DNA of 64,000 nt from Aurantiochytrium sp. KH105 (Eukaryota; Sar; Bigyra; Thraustochytrida; Thraustochytriidae): assembly GCA_003116975.1 (NCBI GenBank), contig BGKB01000006.1:186001-250000 (forward strand). The letters are read 5' to 3'. This document shows, one piece after another, positions 51,103 through 59,836 of this stretch (position 1 is the stretch's first letter; each line of letters begins with the position of its first letter). The position numbers and the translations under genes are program-made. Below the pieces are notes generated by a model. The model saw only the letters and a program-made list of their open reading frames with translations. It searched no databases and was not told the origin of the DNA.

Positions 51103-51201
51103 CGGTCTGGTGTGGCGCGCGTACGCGCTTCATTGCTCGCGCAGGACCTGCGCGAGCCGACCGACAGACAGATACACCTGCACCAGCAGCAGCAAGTGGC
51201 G

Positions 51202-51356
51202 ATGCGCGAGCCGGACGAGAAGGGCGTCTCTGTGGCACGCAAGCGGCAGCGAGGTGATGTCGACGACGGCGACGCCTCCGTGAACGTCGCCGAGGGCGCC
51301 AAGAAACATTCCCGAAGCGAACGCGGCAAGGCCGATAGCAGCAGCAGTAGTAGTAG

Positions 51357-51387
<31 letters not shown>

Positions 51388-52746
51388 GACAGCGAGAGCA
51401 GAAAGGGCGCCAGCAGCAACAGCAGCAAACAGTCCGGCGGGGAAGATGACGGCGACTTTGTTGATTTCGACGAGTCGAAGATCACGAAAAAGACAGTGTA
51501 CAACAACAACAACAACAAGACGGGCTACTTCGAGGTCCAGGTCACGGACGGAACCAGCAACAAACTCGTCAAGTTTGGTTGCAAGCATTGTGAAGTAGTG
51601 CTGGAAACTGGCGAGGATATCGTCACACACATCGAAAAGGTTCACGGCTCGCACGGTACTGCCGAAGGTAGCGTGCGCTGTGTCATCTGCAATCGCTGCG
51701 TGCCAACACCGGCCGATCTCGAAAGACACTCGGCCGACATGCATCGTCGTGTCCGCAAGTACGGCTGTCTCACCTGCAAGAAACGATTTGAGCGCCTCGT
51801 CGATGTCCAACTGCACGTCGAGTCCATGCACGACGCTAACCGACGCCACAGATGTCCCGAGTGCGACAAAACCTTTGGTCGTGCTGGAGATCTCAAGCTG
51901 CACGTGCGCACTGTACATAAGGGGGAACGCCCGTACACGTGTCAGCACTGTGGGTCTACTTTTGGTTACCGGAACAATCTCAAGAAACACGTGGATACTG
52001 TTCACAAGGGCATTCGTCGATTCCAGTGCGATATATGCGGCAAGCGTTTTGGACGCAAGGACCACCTTTACCGCCACAGTGAGAATCGTGTTTGTCTTCT
52101 CGAGCGCTCCCGCCAAGAGCGCGAAACGGCCATGGCTCCTCCGCCTTCCGCGCCCGCCCACCTCGCCAGCCTACCACAAGAAACGGCGGCACTTTTGCAG
52201 GCCCAGGCACATTTACACTTCAGCAACACTGCAGCTTTCCTCGCCAGCAATGCGGCATCCATGCCGCACCGTTTTCCCAATGGACTCGGGACGCACGTTG
52301 CCAACCCGTCCTCGTTCATGTCCAACATGTTTCCTTTTGCCTGGCCTTCGGCGATGAATTCGCACCAGCATCAGCAGCATGCCCAGCTCGCTGACGCTCT
52401 GTCTTCTTCGCGCGAGAATAAGGGGACTAAGCCGACGGATTCAATGGTCGGGAGCAGCGCCCCTTCAAACGCGTCTCTTTCTTCTGATGAAAAGGACAGG
52501 GCCGCAGAGTCACTCGAAACTTCATCATCGGACCCGAGTAGCCTTCATGCCTACTACCAGCGTTTGCGTGGTCTCGATTCGCTGCAGCAGTCCGCTGCTG
52601 CAACTGCCGCCGCGTCCTCTGCTTCTGCTGGCGCTACTCCCCCTGCGACGGCTTCGGCCCGGGGGACGCATGCCAGCGGGGTGAGCGCCTTTGCAGGGAG
52701 TAATATGCCAGATCACCAGCAATCATTCCAGCAAATTTTCCAGCAG

Positions 52747-52782
<36 letters not shown>

Positions 52783-53136
52783 CCTGTGCCCTCTACCGTG
52801 GACGCCATCGCGTCCTGGGCCAAGTACGGTGGAGCTGCTCTTGGATACGGAGGATACCATGCGCATCTTCAGCAACAACAGCAACAGCAACAGCAACTGC
52901 AACAACAACCATCCGAGCCTCACCGGGGGGACTATATTCCGCAACGCGACCGAGATCTGTACCTGCACCAGTCCGCGATGGGCGGCCGCCCGCCGCACCT
53001 CTTTTCCGAAGCAGAGTCTCGAGGACAAAACCAGGAACGTCAGCCGCCGCGCGTACCTGGGAGAGAGCAACAACAGCAAGCAGCGTCAAATCTTGGCAGC
53101 GATGGTGTAGCAGACGACAAAGGCCAAGGCTGTTAA
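51202..53136 (+). CDS. C2H2 zinc finger protein with six fingers
   Basis: The first in-frame ATG gives 644 residues. A Ser run and an acidic stretch come first. Six fingers then run without long gaps: CKHC...HIEKVH, CVIC...HSADMH, CLTC...HVESMH, CPEC...HVRTVH, CQHC...HVDTVH, and a last one CDIC...HSENRVC in which the final His is replaced by Cys. Fingers 4-6 have the usual TFGRAGDLKLH form and HKGERPY-type linkers, so these likely bind DNA. The C-terminal half is Ala, Ser and Gln-rich with two Gln runs, typical of a transcription factor's activation region. The target is unknown. Confidence 0.88.
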
Positions 53137-53678
53137 GTGCTAAACCCGAAATTGATCATGCGGTTTCCTTCGGGCACAGCAGCACATACGACGTCACGCT
53201 CACGCACGCAAAAGAAGTCGATGTCTCTTTGCAGGTCTGATGATGGACATTAGTGCCTGCGTGGAGCCCGTGCGCTTGCATTGCATTTCATTACGGTCTT
53301 CAAGTCGAAGTGGGCCGCCAAAGATACAAAGAAGAAGAACATTAAAGAAGGAAAAGAAGGAGCTGTTTTTCTGCCTCATTGTCAACTTCGTGACCCAAAC
53401 TCTTTTAGGTCTGGAAAGTCAAGACGTCTTATTTGTTTTTTCAGGGCCACGATCGATCGATCGATCAATCCTTTTTTACTTTTTTTTTTTTCATCCGCTG
53501 CCAGAGTACGTAGCAAACCTGTTTCTGGCATCCGGCAGCCTGCAGACTCTGGAGCGCGCGGTCGGTGGTTGCATCAGACGCAGAGTCAAGCGCGGCTGCA
53601 GTGTGCGTTGCCAACGCGATCGAGGCGTGACCTGACAGAGCGCACACAGCTAGCGCAGGCAAGACCGTGGCCTCGAGG
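53137..53678. other. Intergenic region, no gene seen
   Basis: This holds the zinc finger 3' region and the COQ3 leader. Four GATC units overlap near 53452-53466, and a T-rich run follows (53468-53492). Confidence 0.4.
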
Positions 53679-54542
53679 ATGGCGCTGGCGGCGGTCTGCC
53701 GGAGACAGCTCAAGAGGTTGCTGCCGACAGCGCAAGGCAGACGAGGACTTGCAAGCACTGCCTCGTCATCAACAACGACGACGACGACAACGATAGAGAG
53801 TAAAGGAACAGGATCCCAGGCGAACCATGCACAGCGGTCCACGATCGATAGCGCAGAGGCAGCCAAGTTTGCCGGTATTGAATGGAGCGGCGAGGAGGGC
53901 CGCGCTCTTGAAGCTATGCACCAGACGCGCATGGGCGCACTGCGCAAGTATCTTGCCGAAAGACATGCTTGGGATCGTCTCGAAGGTCTTCGCGTCGCCG
54001 ACATTGGTTGCGGTGGTGGTCTTTTGTCTCAGTCCCTCGTCGAGCTTGGCGCCGACGTCGTCGCAATTGATGTCGCGCAAAGCAACGTCGAGTATACCTC
54101 GGCAAGGGTTGCCAAGATTGATCAGCCCACCGGTTCTTTCGAGGCCCGCTGCACCACCGCCGAAGATCTCTTTCGCGAGGAAGGGCCTCAGAGCTTTGAC
54201 ATGGTCGTGTCTCTCGAAGTTATTGAGCACGTCAGCGATCCCACTCTGTTTTTGCAATCTTGCGCGGACATGACGCGCAATGTCTTAGCCATTTCCACCC
54301 TTGATCGCTCCATTCGGAGCTATTTGCTTGCGATTGTCGCTGCAGAGCACGTCGCGCGCATGGTTCCTACGGGGACCCACGATTGGGCCAAGTTTGTGCA
54401 GCCTCGCGAAATCGAACACGTCATTCATCAGCGGGGCCTTCACACCGATGATGTCGTTGGCATGATTTACAATCCTCTCTTCAACTCTTGGCACACCACT
54501 CACGACACGAGCGTCAACTACATCCATTTCTCATCTCGCTAG
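53679..54542 (+). CDS. COQ3: Mitochondrial polyprenyl dihydroxybenzoate O-methyltransferase (COQ3/UbiG)
   Basis: The ATG at 53679 gives 287 residues. The first 45 are Arg/Ala/Ser/Thr-rich without acids, as in a mitochondrial presequence, and include a short ACG-coded Thr run. The core has the AdoMet motif VADIGCGGGLLSQSL (about 106-120), then VVAIDVAQSNV and the family segment MVVSLEVIEHVSDP. The later stretch STLDRSIRSYLLAIVAAEHV followed by VPTGTHDWAKFVQP is characteristic of UbiG/COQ3. It makes both O-methylations of ubiquinone synthesis on the inner membrane. Length and motifs are complete. Confidence 0.93.
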   Translation: MALAAVCRRQLKRLLPTAQGRRGLASTASSSTTTTTTTIESKGTGSQANHAQRSTIDSAEAAKFAGIEWSGEEGRALEAMHQTRMGALRKYLAERHAWDRLEGLRVADIGCGGGLLSQSLVELGADVVAIDVAQSNVEYTSARVAKIDQPTGSFEARCTTAEDLFREEGPQSFDMVVSLEVIEHVSDPTLFLQSCADMTRNVLAISTLDRSIRSYLLAIVAAEHVARMVPTGTHDWAKFVQPREIEHVIHQRGLHTDDVVGMIYNPLFNSWHTTHDTSVNYIHFSSR

Positions 54543-55252
54543 GAAACGTCGTGCCAGGCTAAAGACAAAACACTCTGATATCTTTCTGTTGCACTGCAAA
54601 AAGACTTGTTCCTTTGACGCGCTGAGCACTTTCGGCGGCGCGTGTCATTGCAACGCTGGCGCGTGTCTCTGCAACGCCGACGTGCAGCGCCGATGCACGA
54701 GAACAACTCCACAAAAATGGCCTTCATGTATCGTTGCTCTATGTTTCGGAATAAATTCTATACATTCCGTGGTACCTTCACACCGAGGGCCATCCATAGG
54801 CCAAGCTAGACCGGACCACCTACTACCATCCGTCCATGCTCGTGGTGCGTAGTGTACTTTCTTCTTCATCATCATCGTCCGTGTGAAGCCTAGTCGTACT
54901 AGTAGGTACGCTGGCCACTCGTACGAGATATCACATCAATAAAAGTGCCACCACTCATTGTGACGGTCAATCAGTCACTCTCGATCATTTTTTTACACAC
55001 TTGCGAGCGACACGTGCAGCAACAGCGGGCCACGCGCGTGGCACTGCCTCCACGTCGACTGCACGAGGGAAATAAACTTGCAACAACCAAGCAAGCGAGC
55101 AAAGGGAGCAAAACCAGTCGCTCGCGTCGCGCTGCTGGCGTACTCGCAACAAGCCCGCGCTGGTCCTCGTGCGCGAGGACTCGAGCCTCGACCCCCTTTG
55201 TTGGGGTCTTTCGTGGACCGTCTGGCTCGGCGGGGCGAACTTGATCAAAGTC
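54543..55252. other. Intergenic region, no gene seen
   Basis: This is about 700 bp between two plus-strand genes, holding one 3' UTR and one promoter. AATAAA-like sequences lie near 54749 and 54937. No coding frame was supported. Confidence 0.4.
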
Positions 55253-56335
55253 ATGGGCCGCATCCGAGGAAACGTGCAATATGTCGCGCAGTCGCTCGAG
55301 CTCGTGCTGGCTGTCTCTGGCGTGCCCAATGAGGCCATGCTTGGTCCCCGCGCCAACGACGTGACTCTACGCGCGTGGAGTAGAGACGGGTCTCTCGTCC
55401 TCGAGTTGAGAATGCCCAACGACGAGCCGGCCGACGCGGTGGCTGTGCAGGGCAAGCTCGCTGCTGTAGGAACCCGGGACGGCGACGTCTATCTCGTGAA
55501 CCTCCTTTCCGGGGCCGTCTTGCACTCGCTACAAGGTCATACGGGCTACATTCGAACCGTTGTCATTGAAGACGAGGTGGTGCTCTCGGGGTCTTCAGAC
55601 GGCACCATTCGCATTTGGGACAAGGCAAGCGGAGATTGCATCCAGACAATCCTCGCGGGCGGCGTCACAGTCTGCGGCCTTGCCACGCATGAAAATTTTG
55701 TCGTCGCTGGGCTTTACGATCAGGCCACTGGTGTGCGCGTCTTTGACCGTACTACGGGAAAGAAATGCCACGAACTCCACGACGCAACTGAAGAGGTGTT
55801 TTCCGTCGCGATGAACGGGCGCCACATGGTAAGCGCGTCTCGCGATCGAATGGTGAGGGTCTACGCTGTACCTTCCTTTGAGCTCGTTCACGTTCTTCAA
55901 GGACACAGTGACGTAGTGCATGCTGTCGCTCTCGAGGAGGACCTCGTCGTGAGTGGTTCCTACGACCACACAGTCAGAGTTTGGGACGCGATCAAGGGAG
56001 ACCAGCTGCACGTCTTGCTCGGTCATTCTGGCCGCGTCTTGTCTGTCTCCCTTCGCGGAGTTGAGATTGTGAGTGGGTCAGCTGACAAGAATGTTCGCGT
56101 CTGGAATGCAAACACCGGCGCACTAGAACACGTCTTGTCAGGGGGAGAGCACCGGACTCCCATTTCAAAAGTGCTTGCACCAGAAAGGAGAACGCACGTT
56201 ACGACCGGATCGAGACTTTCCTCGCTGTTTACATCTTCTGTTCGCCTCTCCACAGCAACGAGCATCCTCGACGACCAGCACCTTGATGAGGGCGAGACCA
56301 AAACACGTAAGACCTGGAGCTGCGCGGTTCAATAA
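55253..56335 (+). CDS. WD40 repeat protein with C-terminal CaaX box
   Basis: The first in-frame ATG gives 360 residues. About seven WD40 blades are visible, with units such as LQGHTGYIRTVVIEDEVVLS and SDGTIRIWDKASGDC, then GHSDVVHAV...YDHTVRVWDA and GHSGRVLSV...ADKNVRVWNA. After the propeller is a linker of about 50 residues. The last four residues are CAVQ, a CaaX motif of the type farnesyltransferase prefers. That would tether the propeller to a membrane. The TAA stop overlaps an AATAAA signal (56332-56337). The closest relative is the next gene, which lies 373 bp downstream in the same orientation. Confidence 0.85.
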   Translation: MGRIRGNVQYVAQSLELVLAVSGVPNEAMLGPRANDVTLRAWSRDGSLVLELRMPNDEPADAVAVQGKLAAVGTRDGDVYLVNLLSGAVLHSLQGHTGYIRTVVIEDEVVLSGSSDGTIRIWDKASGDCIQTILAGGVTVCGLATHENFVVAGLYDQATGVRVFDRTTGKKCHELHDATEEVFSVAMNGRHMVSASRDRMVRVYAVPSFELVHVLQGHSDVVHAVALEEDLVVSGSYDHTVRVWDAIKGDQLHVLLGHSGRVLSVSLRGVEIVSGSADKNVRVWNANTGALEHVLSGGEHRTPISKVLAPERRTHVTTGSRLSSLFTSSVRLSTATSILDDQHLDEGETKTRKTWSCAVQ

Positions 56336-56708
56336 AAAATCCTAGCGCATGTGACCGACTTGTTCTGCATCGCTTCTTTCTGTCTGCTGCAGCTCGCGCT
56401 GGTGCGCGGCATGACTCGTTGTCTTTCTTCTTCTGAAAAATTGTTTGTTTCTCTTGTTGTTTCTCTTTTTTCGTTTCGAAGCGTTTTTATTCGCTCTTTC
56501 GTTGTACAGTTTTCTTTGCGCACGTGCACAGGATTTTCATCCCCAATCACAGGTTTCGTCGTCGTTGCAGCGCTCAGAGAGGCATTTGACCCCCAAAGTT
56601 TCCGATCTGAAATTTGTCGCGATGCCAAGCTCAAGGCACGAAAAAAGGAATCGTAATAAAGAGCAGATTCCTCACTAACTCGCTCTCACGGTGAGACGAA
56701 CATTCGCC

Positions 56709-58634
56709 ATGGGCCGCTTCAATGACTCAGTGTGGAGTGTCGCCCAGTCTGCGGACCTTATCCTAGCTGCCACCAGGAATGACGCGTCTGTGCGCGCGTG
56801 GAGTAAAGATGGCCGCGCCCTGGTCGTGGACCTCAAGATGCCCCAGAAAACCTCCTCTGTGGCCCTTCAGGGCACGCTAGCCGCCATCGGAACGCAGCGC
56901 GGGGGGCTCTTTCTCGTGGACCTGCTCACGTCCGCCATTCTCCACTCTCTGCAAGGCCACACCGAAAAGGTCTGCACCCTCGTTCTCCGCGGCACGGAGG
57001 TCTTTTCGGGGTCGCTGGACGCAACCATTCGGGCCTGGAACATCGTCACTGGCACGTGCTCCAAGACGATATCCGCCGGCGCACGGGTCGCGGGGCTTGC
57101 CGTCCAGAATGACACAATCGTTGCTGGGCTAGACGACCACACCGTACCCGTCTTCGATCGAGCCAGCGGCGAGCAGCGCCATGTCCTCACCGAGGCGAAA
57201 GCGGCCGTCACCTCGGTCGCGTTGGACGCAAAGCGCTTGGTGAGCGGGGCCGCCGACAATTATGCAAGGGTGTACGCCGTGCCTTCTTACGAGCTCGTCC
57301 ATGTGCTCAAAGGACACACGCACGTGGTGGCATCTGTTTCGCTCCAAGATAATCGCATCGTGAGCGGATCACACGATAAATCGATCCGAGTTTGGGACGC
57401 GCAAAACGGAGACCTAGTGCACGTATTGCAAGGCGACGCAGGCTCGGTGCTGACGGTTAATCTTTTGGGGTCAGAAATTACGAGCGGGTCAGAGGACAGC
57501 TGCGTCCAAATCTGGGAGGCAACGACGGGCGCATTAAAGTGCACGCTTCGTGGGGGGGAGCGTCGTTGCAAAATCGACTCGGTGCTTCCTCGGCCCGAGA
57601 GGTTGCCAAATGTGGACCATTTTGCCGTCAGGGGCCACATGGGATGTGTGTATGGTGTGACTCAGTCCACAGAACTCGTTCTAGCCTGCTCCGATGACGC
57701 GTGTTTGCGCGCTTGGAGCAAAGACGGCGCTCTCGTTCTCGCGATGAAAATGCCAAACAATCGCTATGCTGTTTGTGCGGCTGTGCAGGGTCATTTGGCC
57801 GCCGTATCAACCTTTTACACAGGCCTGTATCTCATTGATCTCTTCTCAGGTGCCATTCTGCAGCTTCATGGCCACGCAGGCAACGTCCGAAGCCTTCTTA
57901 TCGATAACGACGTTGTACTCACAGGATCCGAAGATAAAACCATTCGTGTTTGGGACACCTCAAGCGGTGCGTGCATCAAGACAATATCTACTGTGGCACT
58001 CATTATGGATATGGCTGTTCATGGAAATCTGATTGCGGCTGGCCTGCTTGACAATACTTTGCGTGTCTTTGACCGAGTCAGTGGTGCCCAGCGTCACGTT
58101 CTCACCGAGGCGACAGAGTTGGTGAGATCGGTTGCGATCGACGCACACCGCTTGGTAAGCGGCGCCGACGACAGTATCATTCGAATATACACCGTGCCCA
58201 GCTTTCAACTCATCCGAGCGTTTCAAGGGCATGTCGGATGGGTCACGTCCATCGCACTCGAGGGAGATTGTATCGTAACAGGTTCAAACGACATGAAGCT
58301 CAAAGTTTGGGATGCGGAAAACGGGAAACTACTGCACGAACCTCAAGGCCACAAGAGTGTAGTGACGTCGGTTTCTCTCTTGGCATCAGAAATCGTCAGC
58401 GGATCTCATGACTCGTCCGTGCGAATTTGGAACGCTGAGACGGGTGTCCTGACAAGGACGCTCGTTGGCACCGAGTCCACTCGGCACATTGCGGAGGTGT
58501 TTGGAGATGATTCTGCAAGGATTACAGCGGCATGGCCTACGTTGCAGCCTCCCCAGACACCACCAAAACCACGAGGATGGCACGTCTTCAAGGCTGCAAA
58601 CATGCCGAAACAAGAGCGCTGCACACTCTTGTGA
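56709..58634 (+). CDS. Double WD40 propeller protein with C-terminal CTLL prenylation box
   Basis: The ATG at 56709 (MGRFNDSVWSV) gives 641 residues. It contains two copies, back to back, of the unit seen in the preceding gene: residues about 1-305 and 306-600. Matching landmarks are RAWSKDG, LHSLQGH or LQLHGH, VFDRASG or VFDRVSG, RHVLTEA, and YAVPSYELVHVLKGH or YTVPSFQLIRAFQGH. It should form two seven-bladed propellers. The C-terminus ends CTLL, a CaaX form with final Leu that geranylgeranyltransferase I prefers. The gene therefore arose by duplication of the neighbouring gene followed by internal duplication or fusion. The function is unknown; membrane-attached scaffolding is inferred. Confidence 0.88.
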   Translation: MGRFNDSVWSVAQSADLILAATRNDASVRAWSKDGRALVVDLKMPQKTSSVALQGTLAAIGTQRGGLFLVDLLTSAILHSLQGHTEKVCTLVLRGTEVFSGSLDATIRAWNIVTGTCSKTISAGARVAGLAVQNDTIVAGLDDHTVPVFDRASGEQRHVLTEAKAAVTSVALDAKRLVSGAADNYARVYAVPSYELVHVLKGHTHVVASVSLQDNRIVSGSHDKSIRVWDAQNGDLVHVLQGDAGSVLTVNLLGSEITSGSEDSCVQIWEATTGALKCTLRGGERRCKIDSVLPRPERLPNVDHFAVRGHMGCVYGVTQSTELVLACSDDACLRAWSKDGALVLAMKMPNNRYAVCAAVQGHLAAVSTFYTGLYLIDLFSGAILQLHGHAGNVRSLLIDNDVVLTGSEDKTIRVWDTSSGACIKTISTVALIMDMAVHGNLIAAGLLDNTLRVFDRVSGAQRHVLTEATELVRSVAIDAHRLVSGADDSIIRIYTVPSFQLIRAFQGHVGWVTSIALEGDCIVTGSNDMKLKVWDAENGKLLHEPQGHKSVVTSVSLLASEIVSGSHDSSVRIWNAETGVLTRTLVGTESTRHIAEVFGDDSARITAAWPTLQPPQTPPKPRGWHVFKAANMPKQERCTLL

Positions 58635-58791
58635 CCCAAAGACGTTAGTCGCAACGCATGCGTGTGTAGGCGCAGCGTAAAATAGTTTTTTCTTTCATCG
58701 CAAGAAACCAGACGCAGAGGTCCAGCAAAGGTCTTGTTGTGAAGACAATGGGAAAAAGAATGACGAGCACATTCTCTGTTTTTACCACGGG

Positions 58792-58813
58792 AAAAAAAAG
58801 GGGGGGGGGGGGG
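58792..58813. repeat. A-run joined to 14-G run
   Basis: Eight A bases run into 14 consecutive G bases, closely mirroring the T-run/G-run near 14550. Confidence 0.8.
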
Positions 58814-59010
58814 CAGGGTGAGCAGTTTCGCTGTCCTCCGACAAAAGCTGATCCATGTGGAATTAAGGATCGTAATCCACCCAGATCACGGCGCGGAGAT
58901 CATTGACCTGGAGAGCGTGTGCAAGTCGACCGACCCGAAAAGGGCTCCAGATCGAGTGGGGCACCATGTTTTGCTCGATCTTCAACAATTCTGTGAAACA
59001 AAATGAAGTC

Positions 59011-59308
59011 GTGTCACGAGTCCTCTCACCTTCACCATCTCCAACGCTTTCAATGTCGCTCTCGAGCTGAAACAAAAATCGTGTCACGAGCGCTCTCATC
59101 TCTCCTTCATTCCACCATCTTTATGTGTGCAACACTTTCAATGTCGCTCTCGAGCAAAATCAGAAAACCGTGTCACGAGCGCTCTCGTCTCTCCTCCATT
59201 CCAATATCTTTATGTGTGCAACGCTTTCAGTGTCGCTCTCGAGCAAAAATACAAAATCGTGTCACGAGCGCTCTCACCTTCCCTCCATTCCGCAATCTAT
59301 TTCCAACC
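59011..59308. repeat. Tandem repeat of about 89 bp, four copies
   Basis: Each copy opens with GTGTCACGAG (59011, 59081, 59170 and 59259). Most copies go on to CGCTCTC, a CCATTC segment, GTGTGCAAC, TTTCAATGTCGCTCTCGAG and a short A-rich end. Spacings are 70, 89 and 89 bp. The first copy has a shorter middle and the fourth is cut. GAGCGCTC and CTCGAG inside the unit are palindromic. Confidence 0.85.
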
Positions 59309-59430
59309 ATTCTTGACTACCACCTCAGATTTATGTCGGACAATGCAAGTCAAGCTCTTATGTCGGAGAACTTGCATACGTCAATCTTCCGTCGGGGAAC
59401 GACGCGTTCATCCCTCCCTCATAAACAGCC

Positions 59431-59438
59431 TATAAATA
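59431..59438 (+). promoter_or_regulatory. TATA box of the Gln-rich gene
   Basis: TATAAATA lies in an AT-rich island 400 bp upstream of the ATG at 59837, just before the GC-rich leader. Confidence 0.4.
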
Positions 59439-59836
59439 AATTTTAAGCGGCAAGGAAAAGGAAAGGAAAGGAAAGAAGGGAGGAAACATGCAAAACCCAA
59501 ACCAGAAAAAGCGAGCGGCAGCGGAGATCGGCGAGGAGGCGCGGCGCCCGCTCGCTCGCGCTGGCGCGCGCGCGCAGACAAGCGCCCGGAAGTATTCGCT
59601 CCCCGCCCCCGCGCGGCCCCTTCGCCTCGCCAACCCTCCCTCCCGACCCCGCGCGCGCGGCTTGCTGACGTCCGCGAGGGCGCGCGCACAAACTCGAGGC
59701 GCTCGCGAGGCCGCGAGAAGCCTGCGTCTCCTGAGGCCTCGAGCGCGAACGAGAGCGTGCACGAGAGCGCGAACGAGAGCGTGCACGAGAGCGGAACGAG
59801 AGCGCGCCGAGAGTGTGGCGAGAGCGCGCGGACAAA

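Larger units (their letters stand above)
46480..51201. other. 4.7-kb divergent GC-rich region without a supported gene
   Basis: This is the longest gene-free stretch. Many frames are open on both strands, but all are low-complexity (Arg, Ala, Pro, Ser) and overlap one another. It includes CAG tracts (46605-46634, 46718-46742), a TTTA tract (47290-47309), a TATA-like element near 48357, a 30-copy CAGAG array, a GGCT repeat and a TCTGA repeat. It may hold two promoters, long leaders or a non-coding RNA; none of these is shown. Confidence 0.5.
58635..59836. other. Intergenic region with tandem repeat, TATA box and long leader
   Basis: This holds an A-run/G-run at 58792-58813, a four-copy tandem repeat at 59011-59308, a TATA box at 59431 and a 400-base GC-rich leader. 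The leader carries a 146-codon upstream frame starting at 59488 that overlaps the Gln-rich gene's start out of frame. Confidence 0.5.
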
